A stretch of DNA of 64,000 nt from Mycolicibacterium sp. CBMA 226 (GCF_009729075.1 NZ_VTGY01000020.1:1-64000), one strand, 5' to 3'. Positions 26,602 to 36,016 are shown, counted from the first letter of the stretch. Numbers and translations are program-made. Notes: a model not told the origin generated them from the sequence alone.

Positions 26602-27779
26602 TGACCAACTTGACCGAGGCGGCGGAGGGAATCGTCGCCAACAAAGGTGAGCTGTTTACGTCCTTTGACGTCAACGCTTTTGAGGTGCCGGGCGGCCGCG
26701 ACGAGCTCTGGCGGTTCACTCCGCTGAAGCGTCTGCACGGTCTGCACGACGGTTCTGCCGAGGCCACCGGTGCCGTGCGTATCGAGGTTTCCGAGCGTGC
26801 CGGCGTCACTGTCGAGACCGTCGGCCGCGATGACGAACGGCTCGGCCAGGGCGGCGTCCCTGCGGACCGCGTTGCCGCACAGGCGTACTCGTCTTTCCGT
26901 ACGGCAACCGTGGTATCGGTCGGGCGGGACGTTCAGGTCGCCGAGCCCATCGAGATCGCCATCTCCGGCCCCGGTGCGGGCAAGACCGCGTACGGCCACC
27001 TGCAGCTGCGGGTCGCCGAACTCGGCGAGGCCGTGGTGGTCATCGACCAGAGCGGCAGCGGAACCTACGCCGACAACATCGAATTCGTCGTCGGTGACGC
27101 GGCGCGGCTGACCGTCGTGTCGATCGCCGACTGGGCCGACGACGCGGTCAACGTCAGCACCCACCACGCGACGCTGGGCAAGGACGCGGTGCTGCGGCAC
27201 GTCGCGGTCACCCTCGGTGGCGACGTCGTGCGGCTGACCTCGCGCACCCGTTACCTCGGTACCGGCGGCGACGCCGAGATGCTGGGCCTGTACTTCGCCG
27301 ACGAGGGCCAGCACTTCGAGTCGCGCCTGCTGGTCGACCACGCGGTGCCCAACTGCCGCTCCAACGTGCTGTACAAGGGTGCGCTGCAAGGGGATCCGGA
27401 CTCGAAGAAGCCCGATGCCCACACCGTGTGGATCGGCGACGTGCTGATCCGGGCGGCCGCCACCGGCACCGACACCTTCGAGGTGAACCGCAACCTGGTG
27501 CTCACCGACGGCGCCCGCGCCGACTCGGTGCCCAACCTGGAGATCGAGACCGGCGAGATCGTCGGCGCCGGACACGCCAGTGCCACCGGACGTTTCGACG
27601 ACGAGCAGCTGTTCTACCTGCAGGCCCGCGGTATCCCCGAGGACCAGGCCCGCCGCCTGGTGGTCCGGGGCTTCTTCGGCGAGATCATCCAGAAGATCGC
27701 CGTACCGGAAGTCCGCGACCGCCTCACCGCCGCCATCGAACACGAACTTGAACTGACTGAAGGACGCAACAACTCATGA
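26601..27779 (+). CDS. sufD: Fe-S assembly protein SufD
   Basis: The 392-residue SufB paralogue completes the SufBC2D complex. The N-terminal helical part (RDELWRFTPLKRLHGL) is followed by a right-handed beta-helix. HFESRLLVDHAVPNCRSNVLYKGAL holds the conserved histidine and cysteine region at the B-D interface. The C-terminus has YLQARGIPEDQARRLVVRGFFGEII. The GTG at 26601 shares its first base with the last base of the sufB stop; the ORF upstream is only sufB in another frame. It overlaps sufC by 4 bp. Confidence 0.96.
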   Translation: MTNLTEAAEGIVANKGELFTSFDVNAFEVPGGRDELWRFTPLKRLHGLHDGSAEATGAVRIEVSERAGVTVETVGRDDERLGQGGVPADRVAAQAYSSFRTATVVSVGRDVQVAEPIEIAISGPGAGKTAYGHLQLRVAELGEAVVVIDQSGSGTYADNIEFVVGDAARLTVVSIADWADDAVNVSTHHATLGKDAVLRHVAVTLGGDVVRLTSRTRYLGTGGDAEMLGLYFADEGQHFESRLLVDHAVPNCRSNVLYKGALQGDPDSKKPDAHTVWIGDVLIRAAATGTDTFEVNRNLVLTDGARADSVPNLEIETGEIVGAGHASATGRFDDEQLFYLQARGIPEDQARRLVVRGFFGEIIQKIAVPEVRDRLTAAIEHELELTEGRNNS

Positions 27780-28543
27780 CCACACTGGAAATCAAGGACC
27801 TGCACGTCTCGGTCACCGCACCGGACGGCGCCGATGTGCCGATCCTCAAGGGTGTCAACCTGACCGTGAAGTCGGGCGAGACCCACGCGGTCATGGGCCC
27901 CAACGGTTCTGGCAAGTCGACGCTGTCGTACGCCATCGCCGGCCACCCCAAGTACACCGTCACGTCGGGCTCCATCACCCTGGACGGCGAGGACGTGCTG
28001 GAGATGACCGTCGACGAGCGTGCTCGTGCGGGCCTGTTCCTGGCCATGCAGTACCCCGTCGAGGTGCCCGGCGTCTCGATGTCGAACTTCCTGCGCACCG
28101 CCGCGACCGCGGTTCGTGGCGAGGCCCCCAAGTTGCGCCACTGGGTCAAAGAGGTCAAGACGGCCATGTCCGAGCTGGACATCGACCCGGCGTTCGGTGA
28201 GCGCAGCGTCAACGAAGGCTTCTCCGGTGGTGAGAAGAAGCGCCACGAGATCCTGCAGCTGGGCCTGCTGAAGCCGAAGATCGCCATCCTCGACGAGACC
28301 GACTCGGGTCTGGACGTCGACGCATTGCGTGTCGTGTCCGAGGGCGTCAACCGGTACGCCGAGGCCGAGCACGGCGGCGTCCTGCTGATCACGCACTACA
28401 CCCGCATCCTGCGCTACATCCGTCCGCAGTTCGTGCACGTGTTCTTCGACGGCCGCATCATCACTTCCGGTGGTCCGGAGCTGGCCGACGAGCTCGAAGA
28501 GAACGGCTACGAGCGCTACACCCAAGCAGCAGCCGGGGCCTGA
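27776..28543 (+). CDS. sufC: SufC ATPase
   Basis: The 255-residue ABC-type ATPase drives conformational change in the SufBCD scaffold rather than transport. Walker A is GPNGSGKST (residues 41-49). The signature FSGGEKKRHEILQ, Walker B KIAILDETDSGLD and the histidine switch ITHYTRIL are present. The acidic GLDVDAL after Walker B is typical of SufC. It overlaps sufD by 4 bp and is followed 2 bp later by sufS. Confidence 0.97.
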   Translation: MTTLEIKDLHVSVTAPDGADVPILKGVNLTVKSGETHAVMGPNGSGKSTLSYAIAGHPKYTVTSGSITLDGEDVLEMTVDERARAGLFLAMQYPVEVPGVSMSNFLRTAATAVRGEAPKLRHWVKEVKTAMSELDIDPAFGERSVNEGFSGGEKKRHEILQLGLLKPKIAILDETDSGLDVDALRVVSEGVNRYAEAEHGGVLLITHYTRILRYIRPQFVHVFFDGRIITSGGPELADELEENGYERYTQAAAGA

Positions 28544-28545
28544 CG

Positions 28546-29790
28546 ATGACCGCGTCAGTTGATCTCGACCTGACGCGGATCAGGGCCGACTTCCCGATTC
28601 TCGGCCGCGTGATGCGCGGCGGGAATCAGTTGGCGTACCTGGATTCCGGGGCCACGTCGCAGAAGCCGCTGCAGGTTCTCGACGCCGAGCGGGAGTTCCT
28701 GATCACGTCCAACGGCGCGGTGCACCGCGGTGCGCACCAGCTGATGGAAGAGTCGACCGACGCCTACGAACAGGGCCGCGCCGACATCGCGGCGTTCGTC
28801 GGCGCCGATGACGACGAACTCGTCTTCACCAAGAACGCCACCGAGGCGCTGAACCTGGTGTCGTATGCGGTGGGGGACAACCGGTTCGACCGTGTGGTCG
28901 GCCCGGGTGACGTCATCGTCACCACCGAACTCGAGCATCACGCGAACCTGATCCCGTGGCAGGAGCTGGCCCGTCGGACCGGTGCTGAGCTGCGCTGGTA
29001 CTCGGTCACCGACGACGGCCGCATCGACGTGGATTCGCTGCAGCTCGATGGCCGGGTGAAAGTTGTTGCCTTCACCCATCATTCGAACGTCACGGGTGCC
29101 ATCGCGCCGGTCGCCGAACTGGTGTCGCGGGCCAAGGCCGTCGGTGCGCTGACGGTGCTGGACGCCTGCCAGTCGGTGCCGCACCAGCCGATCGACTTCC
29201 ACGCCCTCGACGTCGACTTCGCGGCGTTCTCGGGTCACAAGATGTTGGGGCCCACCGGGATCGGTGTGTTGTACGGCCGTCGCGCACTGTTGAACGCGCT
29301 GCCGCCATTCCTCACGGGTGGCTCCATGATCGAGACCGTCACCATGGAATCGGCGACCTATGCGCCGGCGCCGCAGCGGTTCGAGGCCGGTACCCCGATG
29401 ACGTCGCAGGTTGTCGGATTGGCAGCTGCCGCACGGTATCTCGATGCCATCGGGATGGCTGCCATCGAGGCGCACGAAGCCGAGTTGGTGGCCGCCACGC
29501 TGGATGGGCTGACTCAGATTCCGCAGGTGCGGATCATCGGGCCGACCACCACAGAGGACCGCGGATCACCCGTGAGCTTCGTGTTGGACGGGGTGCACGC
29601 GCACGACGTGGGCCAGATTCTCGACGATGACGGCATCGCGGTCCGAGTCGGACATCACTGCGCGGCACCGCTGCACCGGCGGTTCGGTATCGCCGCGACG
29701 GCCCGCGCGTCGTTCGCCGTGTACAACACCCTCGACGAGGTCGACCGATTGGTTGCCGGCGTCAAACGTGCTGTGGAGTTCTTTGCATGA
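28546..29790 (+). CDS. sufS: Cysteine desulfurase SufS
   Basis: The 414-residue PLP enzyme takes sulfur from cysteine and passes it as a persulfide to SufU. The PLP lysine is K232 in SGHKMLGPTGIGVLYG. The persulfide cysteine is C372 in VRVGHHCAAPLHRRFG, on the short-loop pattern of class II (SufS/CsdA) desulfurases. It also has TKNATEALNLV and ELEHHANLIPWQ. It lies 2 bp after sufC and overlaps sufU by 4 bp, so it belongs to the same transcript. Confidence 0.97.
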   Translation: MTASVDLDLTRIRADFPILGRVMRGGNQLAYLDSGATSQKPLQVLDAEREFLITSNGAVHRGAHQLMEESTDAYEQGRADIAAFVGADDDELVFTKNATEALNLVSYAVGDNRFDRVVGPGDVIVTTELEHHANLIPWQELARRTGAELRWYSVTDDGRIDVDSLQLDGRVKVVAFTHHSNVTGAIAPVAELVSRAKAVGALTVLDACQSVPHQPIDFHALDVDFAAFSGHKMLGPTGIGVLYGRRALLNALPPFLTGGSMIETVTMESATYAPAPQRFEAGTPMTSQVVGLAAAARYLDAIGMAAIEAHEAELVAATLDGLTQIPQVRIIGPTTTEDRGSPVSFVLDGVHAHDVGQILDDDGIAVRVGHHCAAPLHRRFGIAATARASFAVYNTLDEVDRLVAGVKRAVEFFA

Positions 29791-30275
29791 GAATGGAACA
29801 GATGTACCAGGAAGTGATCCTGGACCACTACAAACACCCGCATCACCGCGGGCTGCGCGAGCCGTTCGGCGGGCAGGTGCACCACGTCAACCCGACCTGT
29901 GGTGACGAGGTGACGCTGCGGGTGACGCTGTCCGACGACGGCGAGACCATCGCCGACATCTCGTACGACGGCCAGGGCTGCTCGATCAGCCAGGCATCGA
30001 CGTCGGTGCTCACCGATCAGGTCATCGGTCAGACCGTCGACGAGGCGCTCAAGACGGTCGGCGCCTTCACCGAGATGATTTCGTCCCGCGGCAACGTCGA
30101 GGGCGACGAAGATGTACTGGGTGACGGCATCGCGTTCGCCGGTGTCGCCAAATACCCGGCACGGGTGAAATGCGCGCTGCTGGGCTGGACTGCGTTCAAA
30201 GCCGCGCTCGCCGAAGCGAGCGCCAAAGACACTGTGCTGGCAGCTGTCGGCACCAATGCGGAGGACAAGCGATGA
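29787..30275 (+). CDS. sufU: SufU sulfur-transfer protein
   Basis: The 162-residue IscU-like protein acts as zinc-dependent sulfurtransferase to SufS in Gram-positive suf systems. The zinc ligands are visible: C38 and D40 in NPTCGDEV, C65 in GQGCSISQAS and C129 in RVKCALLGW. The characteristic SufU insertion lies between the second and third cysteines. The ATG at 29787 overlaps the sufS stop; an ATG two codons on (29793) is the alternative. It overlaps sufT by 4 bp. Confidence 0.96.
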   Translation: MRMEQMYQEVILDHYKHPHHRGLREPFGGQVHHVNPTCGDEVTLRVTLSDDGETIADISYDGQGCSISQASTSVLTDQVIGQTVDEALKTVGAFTEMISSRGNVEGDEDVLGDGIAFAGVAKYPARVKCALLGWTAFKAALAEASAKDTVLAAVGTNAEDKR

Positions 30276-30664
30276 CTGAAGGCACTGAAGGCGTTGAAAC
30301 CACGGGCGAAGGCACCACCGCGGCCAACGTGGTCGACGACCCCGAACTGCTTGACGCCGTCGAGGAGGCCATGCGCGACGTCGTCGACCCCGAACTCGGC
30401 ATCAACGTCGTCGACCTCGGGCTCGTCTATGGCATGACCCTCGAAGAGGGCGACGAAGGCACCGTCGTGAAGCTGGACATGACGCTGACGTCGGCGGCCT
30501 GTCCGTTGACCGACGTGATCGAGGACCAGTCCCGGACCGCCCTGGTGGGCGCGGGACTCGTCAGTGACCTCAAGCTGAACTGGGTGTGGAACCCGCCGTG
30601 GGGTCCGGACAAGATCACCGACGACGGCCGCGAACAGCTCCGGGCGCTGGGCTTCACGGTCTAG
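30272..30664 (+). CDS. sufT: SufT, DUF59/MIP18-family Fe-S maturation factor
   Basis: The protein is 130 residues. After a Thr/Glu-rich N-terminus of about 25 residues comes the DUF59 domain: AMRDVVDPELGINVVDLGLVYGM, then the conserved cysteine in TSAACPLTDVIEDQ, and NWVWNPPWGPDKITDDGRE. Such proteins aid cluster delivery to Fe-S clients. It corresponds to Rv1466 and ends the suf operon; its ATG overlaps the sufU stop. The gap that follows (127 bp) begins the next transcription unit. Confidence 0.94.
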   Translation: MTEGTEGVETTGEGTTAANVVDDPELLDAVEEAMRDVVDPELGINVVDLGLVYGMTLEEGDEGTVVKLDMTLTSAACPLTDVIEDQSRTALVGAGLVSDLKLNWVWNPPWGPDKITDDGREQLRALGFTV

Positions 30665-30791
30665 TTTTGGTTATCCCGCCTGTGGATAACTCCCGATTCT
30701 GATGCCTCTTCGTGGCGTTCTTGTCAGGGGCCTTCTCTAGCTTCCAACGCAACAGGACCAATCAGGTCCGCTGCGACAGGAAGGCACCACG

Positions 30792-31478
30792 ATGAACGCT
30801 GACATCGAACGACTGCGGGCCGCGTGCGAACGCGATCTCGGCGACCCGGCCGGCTGGCCGTCACCCGTCGGTTATCCGAATTCCTTGGCGCTCTGCATCA
30901 TTGACGCCATCTACGCCCCCGGCGCCCGGCATCTCACCGTCGACAAGATCATCGAGCGGTACCGCAGCTATCGGGCCGGGCAGCGTGCTGACGCTGATAC
31001 CGACGGTGCACCGGAACTCCTCGCGAACGTCGAGGCGCTCGGTGGGCCCCAGCAGTGGGCCGCCCAGATCGGCAACCGGCGGCCGACCTCCACGAGGAAA
31101 GATGCGCCGCTGCGCTCGGTGGCGCTGACCGAGACGGCGCAGGCGCTCGCCGCCCTGGGCATTCGCACCACCGAAGATCTCCGCGCGACCGCTGCAGACC
31201 CCGAACTGGCGAAGAAGGCCAAGAAGGCGTGGTGTGCGGTACCTGGCCAGCGGTCGGGCTTCACCTGGCGCTTCCTGCTGATGCTGGCGGAACTGCCCGG
31301 CACAGATCAGACGGTGGCGGGATACGTGGCACGCGAGATCGGTAACGACGGCTCGGTCGAGACGGCCGCGCTGCTCGGCGCCGTCGCGGAAGTGGCGGGC
31401 TGGGACGTCGACGCGCTGTCGCAGGCGATCTGGCGGTTCGAATCGCGCGGCCCGGGAGCGCTGCCGTCGACGGCATGA
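30792..31478 (+). CDS. HhH/endonuclease III-like protein of unknown function
   Basis: The protein is 228 residues, helical and cytoplasmic. It has LALCIIDAIYAPGARHLTVDKIIERY and a KKAWCAVPGQRSGFTWRFLLMLAELPGTDQTVAGYVAREIG segment. The GQRSGFTWRFLLML stretch with a downstream acidic residue resembles the helix-hairpin-helix region of DNA-glycosylase-like proteins, but the catalytic lysine/aspartate pair is not clear. Enzyme activity is therefore not assigned. The ATG at 30792 follows CAGGAAGGCACC, a good ribosome-binding site. A TAGCTT hexamer at 30738-30743 is a possible -10. Confidence 0.7.
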   Translation: MNADIERLRAACERDLGDPAGWPSPVGYPNSLALCIIDAIYAPGARHLTVDKIIERYRSYRAGQRADADTDGAPELLANVEALGGPQQWAAQIGNRRPTSTRKDAPLRSVALTETAQALAALGIRTTEDLRATAADPELAKKAKKAWCAVPGQRSGFTWRFLLMLAELPGTDQTVAGYVAREIGNDGSVETAALLGAVAEVAGWDVDALSQAIWRFESRGPGALPSTA

Positions 31479-31547
31479 ATGCCGATGACTGACCGGCAGG
31501 CGGGCGTCGGCGGAATCGGTTGAGCCGTCACGGTGTTGCATAGGCTC

Positions 31548-32648
31548 ATGACAGTCGATGCATCTGGGCTCTTTGCCCCACTGGCCCTGCGAAACCTGAC
31601 CGTTCCCAACCGGTTCGCCATGGCACCCATGACCAGACAGGCGTCGCCCGGAGGCGTCCCGGGGCCCGACGTGGCGGAATACTACGCCCGCCGGGCCGCC
31701 GGTGGCGTGGGCCTGATCATCACCGAAGGCGTCCGACTGGGCGACCCATCGGCAGCCGGTTCCCAGGACATCCCCACGCTGGTCGGCACCGAGGCGCTCG
31801 ACGGCTGGCGGAACGTCACCAGCGCCGTGCACCACCACGGCGCGACCATCGCGGCACAGATCTGGCACCAGGGCGCCGAGCGCGGGGACCGCGACGGGGT
31901 TGCCCCGGTCAGTCCATCTGGCGTCAACGGCCATGGCGAACCGATCGGCCGGGCGCTGGCGGCCGACGAACTGCCTGCCGTCGCACAGTGGTACGCCGAG
32001 GCGGCCCGCAATGCCAAGGAAGTCGGCTTCGACGCCGTCGAACTGCACGGCGCCCACGGCTACCTCCTCGACCAATTCCTCTGGACCAGAACGAATCTGC
32101 GCACCGATGAATACGGTGGTTCGGTCGCGAACCGCACCCGTTTCCCGGCCGAGGTGGTCGCTGCGGTGCGGGCCGCGGTCGGCCCGGACTTCCCGATCAT
32201 CTACCGCTTCTCGCAGTGGAAGGGCACCGATTACAACGCGACGTTGGTCGACGACCCGATGCAGCTGCAGGAACTGCTGGCGCCGCTCGTCGACGCCGGT
32301 GTCGATGCGCTGCATCCTTCGACCCGTCGGCACTACGTGCCGGCGTTCCCCGCTGACGACCCGACCTTGACGCTGGCCGGGTGGACCAAGAAGGTCACCG
32401 GGACGCCCGTCATCGCCGTCGGCTCGGTGGGCCTGCAGACCGCGTTCCGGTCCGAGAAGCCCGGCCAGGTCATCGAGCCGGGACCGGTGGACCAGTTGGT
32501 GGAGCAGTTCGACGCGGGTGAGTTCGACATGATCGCGATCGGCCGGGCGCTGCTCGCCGACGCCGGTTGGGTGAACCGCCTGCGCACCGGCACGCTGGAC
32601 GGGTTCAATGGCTACGATGCGGCCAGTGCCTTGGCACGGTTGAGCTGA
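31548..32648 (+). CDS. Old yellow enzyme-family NADH:flavin oxidoreductase
   Basis: The 366-residue FMN-dependent TIM-barrel protein has LFAPLALRNLTVPNRFAMAPMTR at the N-terminus. A QIWHQGAER segment follows, then FDAVELHGAHGYLLDQFLWTRTNLRTDEYGG, the core OYE motif with the substrate-binding histidines. FDMIAIGRALLADAGWV forms the late FMN phosphate site. Such enzymes reduce activated alkenes or act as 2,4-dienoyl-CoA-like reductases. There is no C-terminal Fe-S domain, so it is a simple OYE. The ATG at 31548 was chosen because the upstream ORF extension is five residues only. Confidence 0.92.
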   Translation: MTVDASGLFAPLALRNLTVPNRFAMAPMTRQASPGGVPGPDVAEYYARRAAGGVGLIITEGVRLGDPSAAGSQDIPTLVGTEALDGWRNVTSAVHHHGATIAAQIWHQGAERGDRDGVAPVSPSGVNGHGEPIGRALAADELPAVAQWYAEAARNAKEVGFDAVELHGAHGYLLDQFLWTRTNLRTDEYGGSVANRTRFPAEVVAAVRAAVGPDFPIIYRFSQWKGTDYNATLVDDPMQLQELLAPLVDAGVDALHPSTRRHYVPAFPADDPTLTLAGWTKKVTGTPVIAVGSVGLQTAFRSEKPGQVIEPGPVDQLVEQFDAGEFDMIAIGRALLADAGWVNRLRTGTLDGFNGYDAASALARLS

Positions 32649-32693
32649 CCACATACTGGGAACAAGCAGGTACACCGCAATGTTGGGAGAAGC

Positions 32694-33059
32694 GTGAGCA
32701 CCAAGGACATCACCGCCGCCGAATTCAACGGCATCATCAGCGACAACGACATCGTGCTGGTGGACTTCTGGGCGTCATGGTGCGGGCCGTGCCGGGCGTT
32801 CGCTCCGACGTTCACCGCATCCTCTGACAAGCACCCCGACGTCTTCCACGCCAAGGTCGACACCGAAGCCGAGCAGGGACTGGCCTCCGCGGCCGAGATC
32901 CAGGCCATTCCGACCCTGATGGCTTTCAAGAAGGGCCAGCTGGTGTTCCGGCACTCGGGCATGCTGGCGGCCAACCAGCTCGACGAGGTCATCAGTCAGA
33001 TCAAGGCATTCGACATCGACTCCGCGATGGCCGAAAAGGGCGACGCCACCGACGCCTGA
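32694..33059 (+). CDS. trx: Thioredoxin
   Basis: The 121-residue protein has the thioredoxin active site WCGPC with C30 and C33, the cis-proline in AIPTLMAF, and the expected fold length plus a short acidic tail. It reduces protein disulfides in the cytoplasm. It has no signal peptide. The GTG at 32694 follows TTGGGAGAAGC, a fair ribosome-binding site. It is 45 bp after the OYE gene. M. tuberculosis has thioredoxins trxA and trxB1 in the same position (Rv1470, Rv1471). Confidence 0.94.
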   Translation: MSTKDITAAEFNGIISDNDIVLVDFWASWCGPCRAFAPTFTASSDKHPDVFHAKVDTEAEQGLASAAEIQAIPTLMAFKKGQLVFRHSGMLAANQLDEVISQIKAFDIDSAMAEKGDATDA

Positions 33060-33113
33060 GGTCGGTCGGGGCCTAGCCGAGCACTGCCGGCGGGTGTGAC
33101 TTTGCGCACCCGC

Positions 33114-33119
33114 TAGCGT
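33114..33119 (+). promoter_or_regulatory. Candidate leaderless -10 of echA12
   Basis: TAGCGT ends 7 nt before the GTG at 33127. This supports that GTG rather than the one at 33118, which overlaps the hexamer. Confidence 0.45.
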
Positions 33120-33126
33120 GCAGGGC

Positions 33127-33948
33127 GTGAGCGAACAGACCCCACTGGTACTCGTCGACAATCCGCGCCCCGGCGTCGCCCTGGTCACCCTCAACCGCCC
33201 CGAGCGGATGAATTCCATGGCCTTCGACGTCATGGTCCCGCTCAAGGCGGCGCTAGACGAGATCACCAACGACAACGACGTCCGCGCGGTCGTCCTCACC
33301 GGCGCGGGGCGCGGCTTCTCCTCGGGTGCCGACCACAAGTCGGCGGGCTCGGTGCCGCACGTCGCGGGCCTGACCCGCCCGACGTTCGCGTTGCGCTCCA
33401 TGGAGGTGCTCGACGACGTCATCCTCGCCCTGCGCAAGCTGCATCAACCCGTGATCGCGGCGGTCAACGGCGCAGCCATCGGCGGCGGCCTGTGCCTGGC
33501 GCTGGCGTGCGACATCCGCGTCGCCGGCGCGGGGGCCTACTTCCGCGCCGCAGGCATCAACAACGGTCTGACAGCCAGCGAACTGGGCCTGTCCTACCTG
33601 CTGCCGCGGGCCATCGGGACGTCACGGGCGTTCGAGGCGATGCTCACCGGCCGGGACATCGACTCGCAGGAGGCCGAACGGATCGGTCTGGTGTCGCGGA
33701 CGGTCGCCGACGATCAGCTGCTGCAAACCTGCTTCGACATGGCCGAGCGCATCGGCTCGTTCTCCCGCCCGGGAATCGAATTGACCAAGCGGACTCTCTG
33801 GAGTGGACTGGACGCCGGTAGTCTGGAGAGCCATATGCAGGCCGAAGGCCTGGGTCAGCTCTTCATCCGACTGCTCACCGCCAACTTCGAGGAGGCGGTT
33901 GCCGCGCGCGCCGAGAAACGACCCGCGGTCTTCACGGACGACAAGTAA
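33127..33948 (+). CDS. echA12: Enoyl-CoA hydratase/isomerase-family protein
   Basis: The 273-residue crotonase-fold protein resembles EchA12 (Rv1472). The oxyanion-hole segments are GAGRGFSSGADHKSAG and AAVNGAAIGGGLCLALACDIRVA. The second conserved acidic position lies in ASELGLSYLLPRAIG, where the hydratase glutamate is expected. Crotonases hydrate or isomerise acyl-CoA substrates; the exact substrate is not known for EchA12. The GTG at 33127 was chosen using the adjacent -10. The ABC-F gene follows 40 bp later with its own strong ribosome-binding site. Confidence 0.9.
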   Translation: MSEQTPLVLVDNPRPGVALVTLNRPERMNSMAFDVMVPLKAALDEITNDNDVRAVVLTGAGRGFSSGADHKSAGSVPHVAGLTRPTFALRSMEVLDDVILALRKLHQPVIAAVNGAAIGGGLCLALACDIRVAGAGAYFRAAGINNGLTASELGLSYLLPRAIGTSRAFEAMLTGRDIDSQEAERIGLVSRTVADDQLLQTCFDMAERIGSFSRPGIELTKRTLWSGLDAGSLESHMQAEGLGQLFIRLLTANFEEAVAARAEKRPAVFTDDK

Positions 33949-33988
33949 GCCGGCACGGACCGCCCGGCACACCTAAGGAGGCAGCAGC

Positions 33989-35614
33989 GTGATCACCGCA
34001 ACGGACCTGGAGGTCCGCGCCGGAGCGCGCACGCTGCTGGCCTTCGAGGGTTCCGCGCTGCGCATCCAGCCGGGCGACCGGATCGGTCTGGTCGGCCGCA
34101 ACGGTGCCGGCAAGACGACCACACTGCGCATCCTGGCCGGCGAAGGCCAGCCGTACGCGGGGACGGTCGAGCGGATCGGCGAGATCGGTTACCTGCCACA
34201 GGATCCGAAGGAAGGCGATCTGGACGTCCTGGCCCGCGACCGGGTGCTCTCGGCGCGTGGCCTGGACACGTTGCTGGCCGATCTGGAGAAGCAGCAGGCC
34301 ATCATGGCCGAGGTCGTCGACGAGGCCGCCCGCGACAAAGCAGTGCGCCGGTACGGCGTTCTGGAGGAACGGTTTTCGGCCCTCGGCGGATACGCCGCGG
34401 AGAGTGACGCCGGCCGCATCTGCGCCAGCCTGGGCCTGCCGGACCGGGTGCTGACGCAGCCGCTGCGGACCTTGTCCGGCGGTCAGCGCCGGCGTATCGA
34501 GCTGGCCCGCATCCTCTTTGCGGCGTCCGAGGGCTCCGGCTCCAACACCACGCTGCTGCTGGACGAGCCGACCAACCACCTCGACGCCGACTCCATCGGC
34601 TGGCTGCGCACGTTCCTGCAGAGCCACACCGGCGGCCTCGTGGTGATCAGCCACGACGTCGAACTGCTCGCCGACGTGGTGAACCGCGTGTGGTTCCTGG
34701 ACGCCGTGCGCGGCGAGGCCGACGTGTACAACATGGGCTGGCAGAAGTACCTCGACGCCCGCGCCACCGACGAACAGCGCCGCCGTCGCGAGCGTGCGAA
34801 CGCTGAGAAGAAGGCGAGCGCGCTGCGGGCGCAGGCCGCCAAGATGGGTGCGAAGGCCACCAAAGCTGTTGCGGCACAGAATATGTTGCGCCGCGCCGAG
34901 CGCATGATCGCCGAGCTCGATGCCGAGCGGGTGGCCGACAAGGTCGCCAAGATCAAGTTCCCGACGCCCGCGCCGTGCGGCAAGACCCCGCTCATCGTCA
35001 AGGGCCTGACGAAGACCTACGGCTCGCTGGAGATCTTCACCGGTGTGGACCTGGCGATCGACCGCGGTTCGCGCGTCGTCGTACTGGGGCTCAACGGTGC
35101 CGGTAAGACGACGCTGTTGCGTCTGCTGGCCGGCGTGGAGACCGCCGATGCCGGCGGTATCGAACCGGGCTACGGCCTCAAGATCGGTTACTTCGCGCAG
35201 GAACACGACACCCTCGACAATGGGGCGACGGTGTGGGAGAACATCCGGCATGCCGCGCCGGACACCGGGGAGCAGGATCTGCGAGGCCTGTTGGGCGCGT
35301 TCATGTTCACCGGCCCGCAGCTGGATCAGCCCGCCGGTACGTTGTCCGGCGGTGAGAAGACCCGTCTGGCATTGGCCGGCCTGGTCGCCTCGACCGCCAA
35401 CGTGCTGCTGCTCGACGAGCCGACCAACAACCTGGACCCGGCGTCGCGCGAGCAGGTCCTCGACGCGCTGCGCAGTTATGCCGGTTCGGTGGTGCTCGTG
35501 ACGCACGACCCGGGCGCGGCCGAGGCGCTCAATCCGCAGCGGGTATTGCTGCTGCCGGATGCGACCGAGGACTTCTGGTCGGACACGTACCGCGATCTCA
35601 TCGAATTGGCCTGA
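33989..35614 (+). CDS. ABC-F family ATPase (Rv1473-like)
   Basis: The 541-residue protein has two ABC domains and no membrane segment. First domain: Walker A GRNGAGKTTT near residue 36, signature LSGGQRRRIELA. Second domain: Walker A GLNGAGKTTL, signature LSGGEKTRLALA, Walker B LLLDEPTNNLD. Between them is a charged helical linker (EQRRRRERANAEKKASALRAQ). This is the ABC-F layout; family members bind ribosomes and may protect them from antibiotics or assist translation. The GTG at 33989 follows AAGGAGG, a very strong Shine-Dalgarno. The specific role is not deducible. Confidence 0.94.
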   Translation: MITATDLEVRAGARTLLAFEGSALRIQPGDRIGLVGRNGAGKTTTLRILAGEGQPYAGTVERIGEIGYLPQDPKEGDLDVLARDRVLSARGLDTLLADLEKQQAIMAEVVDEAARDKAVRRYGVLEERFSALGGYAAESDAGRICASLGLPDRVLTQPLRTLSGGQRRRIELARILFAASEGSGSNTTLLLDEPTNHLDADSIGWLRTFLQSHTGGLVVISHDVELLADVVNRVWFLDAVRGEADVYNMGWQKYLDARATDEQRRRRERANAEKKASALRAQAAKMGAKATKAVAAQNMLRRAERMIAELDAERVADKVAKIKFPTPAPCGKTPLIVKGLTKTYGSLEIFTGVDLAIDRGSRVVVLGLNGAGKTTLLRLLAGVETADAGGIEPGYGLKIGYFAQEHDTLDNGATVWENIRHAAPDTGEQDLRGLLGAFMFTGPQLDQPAGTLSGGEKTRLALAGLVASTANVLLLDEPTNNLDPASREQVLDALRSYAGSVVLVTHDPGAAEALNPQRVLLLPDATEDFWSDTYRDLIELA

Positions 35615-35710
35615 CCTGATTCACCGAATCGCCCGCGCCGAGCGACTGCTGTTCTTACGCTGAATCCCGTCAGCCCGGCAAACCGCCGGGGGAGAGTCAG
35701 GGGACCGGCG

Positions 35711-35905
35711 ATGAGGCAATCCAAGGCATCTCGCGACCAGATGATGACCCAGCTGCGTAACGCCTACGAGAGCGGCGCCAGTATCAGGTCATTGGTGGCC
35801 ACGTCCGGCAAATCCTATGGGTCGGTGCACAGCATGCTGGTGCAGTCCGGCGCGGTCATGCGCAGCCGTGGCGGCCCGAATCACCGCAGCCACAAGGTCG
35901 CCTGA
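35711..35905 (+). CDS. Small helix-turn-helix protein (Rv1473A-like)
   Basis: The protein is 64 residues. MMTQLRNAYESGASIRSLVATSGKSYGSVHSMLVQSGAVMRSRGGPN forms a single HTH, similar in style to resolvase or Rv1473A-type domains, with a basic C-terminal tail. It likely binds DNA, target unknown. The ATG at 35711 follows GTCAGGGGACCGGCG. A TACGCT hexamer (35656-35661) is a possible -10, and a short GC stem (CCCGGC/GCCGGG) lies in its leader. Confidence 0.8.
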   Translation: MRQSKASRDQMMTQLRNAYESGASIRSLVATSGKSYGSVHSMLVQSGAVMRSRGGPNHRSHKVA

Positions 35906-35955
35906 ACGCCCCTGCGGCCCAGCCGCTTTCGCCGCGAACGGACCGTCGCGGAGCG

Positions 35956-35985
35956 GTCCTGCGCGTGCCGGGATACGCGCAGGAC
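35956..35985. terminator. Hairpin between convergent genes
   Basis: GTCCTGCGCGT (35956-35966) pairs perfectly with ACGCGCAGGAC (35975-35985) around an 8-nt loop, between the HTH gene and the end of the flavin oxidase gene. There is no T-tract on either side, the tail-less form common in mycobacteria. Confidence 0.65.
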
Positions 35986-36016
35986 GGCTCCGTGGGGTGT
36001 AACCCGTTAGCGCGCC